A stretch of 5,442 nt of DNA from an uncultured bacterium (lineage in GTDB: Bacteria; Cyanobacteriota; Vampirovibrionia; Gastranaerophilales; Gastranaerophilaceae): positions 1 through 5,442 of the forward strand of contig CAQTPN010000127.1 of NCBI GenBank assembly GCA_948888345.1, given 5' to 3'. Positions 1 to 3,411 of this stretch are shown here, piece after piece (within the stretch, counting starts at the first letter, position 1; the number at the start of each line of letters is the position of its first letter). A program made the translations under genes and the position numbers. The notes beneath the pieces are model-generated. The model was not told the DNA's origin. It searched no databases and saw only the letters and a list, made by a program, of their open reading frames with translations.

Positions 1-56
1 TCGGAGGTAACGGGGGAGACGGGTTTGTGATACTGGAGTATAAGAGTGTACAGTAG
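1..56 (+). CDS. C-terminal end of a glycine-rich protein (partial)
   Basis: The third frame is open from the left edge and ends at TAG (54-56). It gives 17 residues reading GGNGGDGFVILEYKSVQ. A glycine-rich run followed by 'DGFVILEY' resembles the ends of glycine-rich surface or tail-fibre-like proteins, where a Gly-rich repeat region finishes in a hydrophobic 'GxVIIEY' strand. A strong terminator follows 33 bases after the stop, which supports this being a real gene end. The other two plus-strand frames hit stops within the first 30 bases. Too little is present to assign a function, so the family suggestion is inference from a short tail. Confidence 0.55.
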   Translation, partial: GGNGGDGFVILEYKSVQ

Positions 57-89
57 AAGACAAATTTTTTAACGATGAACAACTTTTCA

Positions 90-125
90 GGGGCGTGTGC
101 AGTAACCTTCACGCCCCTTTTTTTT
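90..125 (+). terminator. Rho-independent terminator of the glycine-rich gene
   Basis: A perfect 8-bp GC-rich stem, GGGGCGTG (90-97) with CACGCCCC (110-117), encloses a 12-base loop and is followed directly by eight T residues (118-125). It sits just downstream of the partial gene ending at 56 and faces no other plus-strand gene. It is the clearest terminator in the window. Confidence 0.92.
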
Positions 126-170
126 ACATTAAATATGTTGCAGTTTATTATTCCGGTATTACACTACACT

Positions 171-265
171 TGTCATTGCGAGAGAACGGCAGTGAGCGTG
201 GCAATCCAGTATTTTATGGTTTCCAATATATCTTTCTGGATTGCTTCGCTTTGCTCGCAATGACA
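171..265. repeat. Palindromic intergenic repeat, 'TGTCATTGCGAG' family
   Basis: The ends are exact inverted copies: TGTCATTGCGAG (171-182) and CTCGCAATGACA (254-265). An inner pair, GCAATCCAG (201-209) and CTGGATTGC (236-244), is also exact. The DNA or its RNA could therefore fold into one long hairpin. The segment is GC-richer than its surroundings and carries no credible ORF. Repeats of this general sequence are familiar in intergenic regions of several bacterial groups. Here it lies between the upstream terminator and the XRE gene. Confidence 0.85.
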
Positions 266-294
266 GGAAGGGAAGTGGATTACTGTGCTCCCGT

Positions 295-330
295 GGATTG
301 CCACGCTCCCGTTGGTCGCTCGCAATGACA
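295..330. repeat. Second, partial copy of the 'TGTCATTGCGAG' repeat
   Basis: GGATTGCCACGC (295-306) is the exact reverse complement of GCGTGGCAATCC (196-207) in the first copy. The segment ends in the same CTCGCAATGACA (319-330) as the first copy. It looks like the right half of a repeat unit placed about 30 bases after the first one. The bases between the two copies (266-294) are degenerate and may be a decayed left half. Confidence 0.75.
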
Positions 331-339
331 GAATACAAA

Positions 340-412
340 CCGTCATCCTGAACTTGTTTCAGGATCCATTGAACAAATAGATGATGGAAGAAAGCTGAGT
401 TCAGCATGACGG
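340..412. repeat. Repeat unit of the 'CGTCATCCTGAAC' family plus half unit, left of the XRE cassette
   Basis: Positions 340-367 form a 28-bp unit holding a hairpin: ATCCTGAA (345-352), loop CTTGT, TTCAGGAT (358-365). A half unit follows, ending in GTTCAGCATGACGG (399-412), which is inverted relative to CCGTCATCCTGAAC (340-353) with one mismatch. The repeat ends only 2 bases from the stop codon of the XRE gene, so it may also shape the 3' end of that transcript. Related copies lie on the other side of the cassette at 899-950. Confidence 0.85.
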
Positions 413-414
413 TT

Positions 415-627
415 TTACTCAAAATCAAATAAATCTTTAACTTTTACACCAAGAATATCAGCAATAACTTTAAGCTTCGTAACTGTTATATCTGTTTTTG
501 CTATTTCTACAAGCCCGACCATAGAACGTGAAATATCTTTACAATCAAAGTCATCTTGTTTTAAGCCTTTTTCTAATCTCATCTTTTTTAGATGTTTTCC
601 TAATTTTTGTAAATATCTCTTGTTCAT
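415..627 (-). CDS. Small XRE/Cro-CI-type helix-turn-helix regulator
   Basis: This 70-residue protein is almost entirely one HTH_3 (XRE) domain. 'LGKHLKKMRLEKGLKQDDF' (9-27) gives helix 1 and the start of the HTH. 'ISRSMVGLVE' (32-41) is the recognition-helix region. 'TVTKLKVIADILGVKVKDLFDF' (48-69) matches the family's closing helices. No membrane, dimerisation or effector domain follows, so it is probably a simple dimeric repressor. I chose the ATG at 625-627. The frame stays open to an ATG at 750, but that extension runs through the divergent gene and fits no XRE family member. No good Shine-Dalgarno precedes the chosen start. A TATAAT (652-657, minus) lies about 25 bases upstream. Divergence from the 698-880 gene with a shared dyad suggests autoregulation (inference). 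Confidence 0.85.
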   Translation of the reverse strand: MNKRYLQKLGKHLKKMRLEKGLKQDDFDCKDISRSMVGLVEIAKTDITVTKLKVIADILGVKVKDLFDFE

Positions 628-634
628 TTTTAAA

Positions 635-678
635 TTGTCAGTTATACTAACATTATATTCAAATAGTAGCACTGACAA
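635..678. promoter_or_regulatory. Candidate operator dyad and promoter between the XRE gene and the divergent gene
   Basis: TTGTCAGT (635-642) and ACTGACAA (671-678) are exact inverted 8-mers centred on the intergenic region. A second palindrome, GTTA-tac-TAAC, lies at 641-651. On the minus strand, TTGTCA (673-678) could be a -35 box and TATAAT (652-657) the -10 of the XRE gene, though the 15-base spacing is short. For the plus-strand gene, TTGTTC (620-625), 16 bases, TTATAC (642-647) is a weak possibility. Divergent small XRE regulators usually repress from such sites. Binding here is inference. Confidence 0.45.
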
Positions 679-697
679 AAATAGAGCAGGAAGCAGG

Positions 698-880
698 ATG
701 AGTAAGGATTTTGAGGGATTGTACGAAAATGCTGAGGATATTTTAAACACAAGCAGAATTATTCATGATATCTGCAAAAATGATGATGGAATGGTAACTG
801 TGAAAATACGTCCGCTGGCGGAATTAATACACAATAAAGCAGATAAAATATGTATTGAAATTATGAATTTGGAAAAATAG
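698..880 (+). CDS. Unknown 60-residue protein divergent from the XRE regulator
   Basis: I do not recognise this family. The 60 residues start MSKDFEGLYENAEDIL and end IHNKADKICIEIMNLEK. The protein is soluble-looking, probably two helices around a short 'GMVTVKIRPL' strand, with no signal peptide, membrane segment or cysteine motif (two isolated Cys). I chose ATG 698 because AGGAA (688-692) sits 5 bases upstream. An earlier in-frame ATG at 620 would overlap the XRE gene and cover the likely operator. It is transcribed away from the XRE gene with about 70 bases between starts. That arrangement is common for a repressor and the gene it controls, such as an antitoxin/toxin, antirepressor or accessory protein, but no function can be claimed. 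Confidence 0.65.
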   Translation: MSKDFEGLYENAEDILNTSRIIHDICKNDDGMVTVKIRPLAELIHNKADKICIEIMNLEK

Positions 881-898
881 GGCTATTTTCAGACAAAT

Positions 899-950
899 GG
901 ATGCTGAAACAAGTTCAGCATGACGGGATCAGCTTAGTTCAGCATGACGG
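899..950. repeat. Repeat units right of the XRE cassette
   Basis: Positions 899-926 hold the 28-bp unit in the opposite orientation to 340-367, with stem ATGCTGAA (901-908) and TTCAGCAT (914-921). A second half unit at 931-950, AGCTTAGTTCAGCATGACGG, matches 393-412 in 19 of 20 bases in direct orientation. The 14-mer GTTCAGCATGACGG thus occurs at 399, 913 and 937. The repeats fill the gap between two converging genes (698-880 plus, 962-1915 minus) and could form hairpins in both 3' ends. Confidence 0.85.
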
Positions 951-961
951 ACAGCAAAATA

Positions 962-1915
962 TTAGACAGGACAATATTTTATACCCTGATAAGTGTTGCG
1001 CTCCCAGAGGATGCGGTCAATTTTATTCATTGTTTCAAATTTATTCCTTGCCCATAATGGTGCTATCAAAGAGGCAGAAAGGCCGCTTCCGCCGACACGG
1101 TGAATGGTGGTATGCGGGGGCATAATCTCAATTATGTCACACACAAGCGAACAGTATTCATCCTCAGAAAGCAGGGGAAGAGGATTTTTAGCATAAAGCC
1201 TTGCAAGGGGTGTATTTTCAAGCACAGTAAGCGCGTGAATTTTTATGCCGTCAACTTCAAGATTTGATAAAATTCTTGCAGTTTTAAGCATATCCTGCGG
1301 AGTTTCTTCTGGAAGGCCTAAAATAATATGCACGCAAACTTTTATACCTTTTTTCTTTGCTTCAAGATAAGCTTTTTCAAAGGTTTTATAGTCATGACCA
1401 CGATTTATAAGCTTTAAAGTTTTATTATGGGCGGATTGCAGGCCTAATTCAAGCCAGGGATTTTTATAAGAGGAAATTAAATCCAATTTTTCATCATCCA
1501 GACAATCAGGGCGCGTACCTATTGAAATTCCAACCACTCTGTCATCACAAAAAGCTTCGTCATAGGTTTTTTGAAGAACATCAAGAGGCGCATAGGTATT
1601 TGAAAAGGCCTGAAAATAAGCCAGAAAAACCTCGGCCTTAAATCTTTTAGGAAGGTTTTCGATGGCTGTTTTTACCTGTTCTTTTATTGAAAGACGGGAG
1701 GAATGCGCCATAGAAAAGCTTCCGGAGTCATCACAAAATATGCACCCGCCTGATGATATTGTACCATCGCGGTTCGGGCATGAAAAACCGGCATCAAGAG
1801 TTAATTTATAAACTTTTTTGCCGAATTTATCCTTTAAATAATTACTAAAAGTATAGTAACGTTTGGTATTTGGCCCTAATTTGGTAAAATCCTGATTATT
1901 CTTGAACTTCATCAT
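962..1915 (-). CDS. Radical SAM protein, YhcC/YtqA (TIGR01212) family
   Basis: The product is about 317 residues and cytoplasmic. 'KLTLDAGFSCPNRDGT' (37-52) followed by 'GGCIFC' (56-61) supplies three cysteines, C46, C58 and C61, for the 4Fe-4S cluster. The family shows this widened spacing instead of CX3CX2C. Further family marks are 'YFQAFSNTYAP' (100-110), 'GTRPD' (133-137), 'WLELGLQSAHN' (154-164), 'NRGHD' (171-175) and a C-terminal 'LIAPLWARNK'. E. coli YhcC belongs here. B. subtilis YtqA, reported to act in wobble-uridine tRNA modification (MnmL), is to my memory a relative, so a tRNA role is possible but unproven. The frame extends to 1984, but family length and the upstream gene favour the tandem ATGs at 1915/1912. 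It overlaps the zinc-ribbon gene by 17-20 bases, suggesting translational coupling. Confidence 0.93.
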   Translation of the reverse strand: MMKFKNNQDFTKLGPNTKRYYTFSNYLKDKFGKKVYKLTLDAGFSCPNRDGTISSGGCIFCDDSGSFSMAHSSRLSIKEQVKTAIENLPKRFKAEVFLAYFQAFSNTYAPLDVLQKTYDEAFCDDRVVGISIGTRPDCLDDEKLDLISSYKNPWLELGLQSAHNKTLKLINRGHDYKTFEKAYLEAKKKGIKVCVHIILGLPEETPQDMLKTARILSNLEVDGIKIHALTVLENTPLARLYAKNPLPLLSEDEYCSLVCDIIEIMPPHTTIHRVGGSGLSASLIAPLWARNKFETMNKIDRILWERNTYQGIKYCPV

Positions 1916-2066
1916 CTTGACTTGGCGGATAAATATAGTGTTCACCGCATTTGGGGCAAACAACTTCCTGCTGTTTATCGTCATTTAATACAACAACTTC
2001 AAAAAGCTCTCTGCAGCTGGAATTTAAACATCTGATAGCCCATGTGGGTCTTACTATTCTTGCCAT
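1896..2066 (-). CDS. Small zinc-ribbon-like protein (56 residues)
   Basis: This short gene encodes 56 residues beginning MARIVRPTWAIRCLNSSC and ending in an acidic tail, SQDDEVQE. Two cysteine pairs, C13-X4-C18 and C37-PK-C40 (followed by GEHY), have the layout of a one-zinc ribbon with beta strands 'LFEVVVL' and 'HYIYPP' after each knuckle. AAGGA lies 7 bases before the ATG, and a promoter with TTGCCA-17-TAAAAT lies about 30 bases further upstream. It is first in a unit with the radical SAM gene, whose start overlaps its end. I do not recognise the specific family. A nucleic-acid-binding or protein-interaction role is typical of such ribbons, but its job here is unknown. Confidence 0.8.
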   Translation of the reverse strand: MARIVRPTWAIRCLNSSCRELFEVVVLNDDKQQEVVCPKCGEHYIYPPSQDDEVQE

Positions 2067-2102
2067 ATCAAAATCCTTTTTTATAAACTCAAATACAAAC
2101 CC

Positions 2103-2131
2103 ATTTTATAATATATAAATAAAAATGGCAA
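2103..2131 (-). promoter_or_regulatory. Promoter of the zinc-ribbon / radical SAM unit
   Basis: Read on the minus strand, TTGCCA (2131-2126) is followed after exactly 17 bases by TAAAAT (2108-2103). This gives a transcription start near 2096 and a leader of about 30 bases before the ATG at 2066. An overlapping TATAAA is an alternative -10 with 15-base spacing. The region is very AT-rich, so chance matches are possible. Confidence 0.5.
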
Positions 2132-2152
2132 TAAAAGGAAATTTAAAAGTTA

Positions 2153-2161
2153 TGTTATAAT
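2153..2161 (+). promoter_or_regulatory. Extended -10 promoter of surE
   Basis: TGTTATAAT gives a consensus TATAAT (2156-2161) with the TGn extension, about 46 bases before the surE ATG. No convincing -35 box lies 16-18 bases upstream, as expected for extended -10 promoters. The surE ribosome binding site, AGGAAA, sits just before the ATG at 2208. Confidence 0.45.
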
Positions 2162-2207
2162 ATAAAAACAAAAAGCAAAAAGAGTAGAAAATTTTTAGGA
2201 AAAAGAT

Positions 2208-3023
2208 ATGAAAATTTTAATTTCAAACGATGATGGAATAACAGCTTTAGGAATAAAAGCTTTAATGACAAGGCTAAGCAAGGAACATGATGTCTATGTT
2301 GTGGCACCTGACAGAGAAAGAAGTGCCGCAGGACATTCCTTAACATTGCATACGCCAATCAGGGTTGAAGAACTTGAATCTAAATTTGGTGCAAAAAGGG
2401 TATTTGTAACATCAGGAACGCCCGGGGATTGCGTTAAATTAGGCTTGATTGAACTTTTAGGGCAGGATGAAAAGCCGGATTTAGTAATTTCAGGAATAAA
2501 TCACGGGCCTAATCTGGGAATAGATATTTTATATTCAGGTACCGTAAGCTGCGCTATGGAAGGGGCTATGCTTAATTATCCAAGTATGGCGGTGAGCCTT
2601 GCCAGCATGAGCTGCGACCCTGTTTATTTTGATGTAACGGCTGATTTTATTGCAAAATTTTTACCAAAAATTGAAAAGATTAAGTTTCCCGAAAAAACTA
2701 TTTTAAATGTAAATACTCCGGCACTTGAAGAAACGGATATCGCAGGGGTTGAGATTACAAAACTCGGCTCTAAAATGTTTACGGATGAATATGAAAAAAG
2801 AGTTGACCCCAGAGGCAAAGTTTATTACTGGATGGCGGGGGAATTAACCACAAAACACGAAGAAGACGGAACCGATATAAGTGCTGTTCGTGCAAACAGA
2901 ATTTCAATTACGCCGATTACATTTGAGATGACTCATAAGGCAATTATGGCAGAATTGGAAAGAGAATTTTGCAAAGACGGAATTTGCGATTGGTACGGAT
3001 ACGGAGCAAATCAAAAGGATTAA
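2208..3023 (+). CDS. surE: 5'/3'-nucleotidase SurE
   Basis: SurE is a metal-dependent phosphatase that removes phosphate from nucleoside 5'- and 3'-monophosphates, with some exopolyphosphatase activity in characterised members. The N-terminus reads 'MKILISNDDG'. The divalent-metal ligands of the family are all present: D8, D9, S39 (in 'PDRERSAAGHS', 34-44) and N98 (in 'SGINHGPNLG', 95-104). 'LYSGTVSCAMEG' (108-119) is the next signature. At 271 residues it is slightly longer than the roughly 250 typical of E. coli SurE, through a C-terminal tail ending 'WYGYGANQKD'. It is probably cytoplasmic. It stands alone, divergent from the radical SAM unit and followed by the structured gap before purH. 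No clear terminator is visible directly after the stop. Confidence 0.97.
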   Translation: MKILISNDDGITALGIKALMTRLSKEHDVYVVAPDRERSAAGHSLTLHTPIRVEELESKFGAKRVFVTSGTPGDCVKLGLIELLGQDEKPDLVISGINHGPNLGIDILYSGTVSCAMEGAMLNYPSMAVSLASMSCDPVYFDVTADFIAKFLPKIEKIKFPEKTILNVNTPALEETDIAGVEITKLGSKMFTDEYEKRVDPRGKVYYWMAGELTTKHEEDGTDISAVRANRISITPITFEMTHKAIMAELEREFCKDGICDWYGYGANQKD

Positions 3024-3033
3024 AGGTTAGGTC

Positions 3034-3062
3034 TTGTATAAATTATTGAGATGTATTAAAAT
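3034..3062 (+). promoter_or_regulatory. Candidate plus-strand promoter entering the structured element
   Basis: TTGTAT (3034-3039), 17 bases, TAAAAT (3057-3062) predicts a start near 3068-3070, at the first bases of the 'ATACGGGCA' arm of the inverted repeat. A transcript from here would run antisense to the small hydrophobic ORF. The spacing is good but the surroundings are AT-rich. Confidence 0.4.
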
Positions 3063-3122
3063 ATAGATACGGGCAAAACAAGGAAGCAGTTTGCAGACTG
3101 CTATACCTTAGCCTTAGAGGTC

Positions 3123-3154
3123 AATGGCATCTAACTTTTTTGTTGGATGCCATT
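3123..3154. other. Strong hairpin at the 3' end of the small hydrophobic ORF
   Basis: AATGGCATC (3123-3131) pairs exactly with GATGCCATT (3146-3154). Beyond it, AAC/GTT extends the stem to 13 positions, with a U.G wobble on the plus strand (a C.A mismatch on the minus strand). The plus-strand loop is six T residues. The minus-strand ORF's stop codon lies inside it. No long T-run follows on either strand, so a canonical terminator is doubtful. Confidence 0.6.
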
Positions 3155-3211
3155 TATTATTACAATTAAAATTAAAAGAATTAAAAATAAACTCAAATTA
3201 AATTCATTCAT
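3131..3211 (-). CDS. Small hydrophobic peptide, possible type I toxin-like protein
   Basis: This 26-codon ORF runs from ATG 3211-3209 to TAG 3133-3131. The peptide begins MNEFNLSLFLILLILIVI and ends INGIQQKS. It has one uninterrupted hydrophobic helix (about residues 6-19), a short polar head and a short polar tail, as in membrane-active small proteins. AAGGAGG (3225-3219 on the minus strand) sits 7 bases before the ATG and is a better Shine-Dalgarno than that of any neighbouring gene. The message would have a long structured leader whose hairpin (3231-3276) abuts the ribosome site, and ends that pair with each other. These traits recall type I toxin mRNAs, but no named family is recognised. 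The sequence is AT-rich, so a chance ORF cannot be excluded. Confidence 0.5.
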   Translation of the reverse strand: MNEFNLSLFLILLILIVIINGIQQKS

Positions 3212-3218
3212 AATAACT

Positions 3219-3225
3219 CCTCCTT
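3219..3225 (-). promoter_or_regulatory. Near-perfect Shine-Dalgarno of the small ORF
   Basis: On the minus strand, AAGGAGG lies 7 bases before the ATG at 3211. Other genes here use only AAGGA, AAGGAA or AGGAAA. It is the main argument that the 26-codon ORF is translated. Upstream bases at 3278-3285 can pair with 3222-3229, so the site may be partly masked in the folded leader. Confidence 0.6.
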
Positions 3226-3230
3226 TCCTT

Positions 3231-3276
3231 AAACTTTCGGCTTGAGGCCAATGTAATTTTGTTGTTGCCGAAGTTT
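3231..3276. other. Leader hairpin next to the small ORF's ribosome binding site
   Basis: AAACTTTCGGC (3231-3241) pairs with GCCGAAGTTT (3267-3276) over ten base pairs with a single bulged base, around a 25-base loop. Weaker pairing continues outward to about 3222 and 3285 and reaches the Shine-Dalgarno of the minus-strand ORF. It could control access of ribosomes in a minus-strand transcript. In a plus-strand transcript it would be one arm of the structured RNA. Confidence 0.6.
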
Positions 3277-3344
3277 TAGAAGAGGTTAAGGCTCCTTGCC
3301 TGCCCGTATTTATATTTCAATGTTCTAAATATAATTCAAGTTTT

Positions 3345-3372
3345 ATTATACAGCAGATATTTTTGTTATAAA
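3345..3372 (-). promoter_or_regulatory. Candidate minus-strand promoter for the small hydrophobic ORF
   Basis: Read on the minus strand, a consensus TATAAT (3350-3345) is preceded after 16 bases by a weak TTTATA (3372-3367). Transcription would start near 3338 and give a leader of about 125 bases. A second option, TTGAAT (3339-3334) with TATAAA (3314-3309), has a long 19-base spacing but would start right at the inverted repeat. Both are tentative. Confidence 0.35.
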
Positions 3373-3374
3373 AT
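3346..3374 (+). promoter_or_regulatory. Candidate purH promoter
   Basis: TTATAC (3346-3351), 17 bases, TAAAAT (3369-3374) would start transcription near 3381, about 30 bases before the purH ATG. AAGGAA follows as ribosome binding site. The -35 is weak, and purH may instead be read through from upstream. Confidence 0.35.
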
Positions 3375-3411
3375 TAATGTAGGCTAAAAAGAGGACTTTT
3401 AAGGAATTTTT

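Larger units (their letters stand above)
3059..3317. other. Structured element closed by a 17-bp inverted repeat between surE and purH
   Basis: Arms at 3059-3075 and 3301-3317 (core ATACGGGCA / TGCCCGTAT) pair over 17 bp with one G.T. Further inward pairs are CAAGGA (3079-3084)/TCCTTG (3293-3298) and GCCTTA (3111-3116)/TAAGGC (3287-3292), with side hairpin AGCAGT (3085-3090)/ACTGCT (3097-3102) as a branch. Two internal hairpins follow, at 3123-3154 and 3231-3276. Such nested closure of about 260 bases is typical of a structured RNA or of a MITE with terminal inverted repeats. I match it to no known riboswitch or housekeeping RNA. It contains the 26-codon minus-strand ORF. Confidence 0.6.

Noticed and set aside
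75..428. Open frames on both strands across the left repeat region
   Set aside because: They are translations of the terminator and palindromic repeats, with no ribosome site and no family-like composition.
415..750. Longer start of the XRE gene (111 residues)
   Set aside because: The extension reads antisense through the divergent gene and its promoter region. XRE single-domain proteins start near the chosen ATG at 627.
899..950. CRISPR-like short array from the repeated 14-mer
   Set aside because: Two closely spaced copies and one distant copy without regular spacers, and the unit is a hairpin repeat. There are no cas genes.
956..980. Terminator hairpin at the end of the radical SAM gene (AAAATATT/AATATTTT)
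   Set aside because: The stem is made only of A-T pairs, overlaps the stop codon and is followed by just a few T residues, so it is too weak to call.
962..1984. Longer start of the radical SAM gene (340 residues)
   Set aside because: The extra 23 residues overlap the zinc-ribbon gene by 88 bases and match nothing in the family. The tandem ATGs at 1915/1912 give the usual N-terminus.
2155..2358. Minus-strand ORF over the start of surE, and similar ORFs over purH
   Set aside because: These are shadows of well-supported genes on the other strand, without ribosome sites or recognisable domains.
3059..3317. 6S RNA, tmRNA, RNase P RNA or SRP RNA
   Set aside because: Terminal pairing alone recalls 6S RNA, but the expected central bubble and conserved motifs are not evident. 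No tmRNA tag or tRNA-like end, and no RNase P or SRP core motifs, are present.
3024..3411. ZTP, PRPP/ppGpp or purine riboswitch in front of purH
   Set aside because: I cannot find the conserved motifs of these classes, and no terminator hairpin or ribosome-site sequestration lies close to the purH start.
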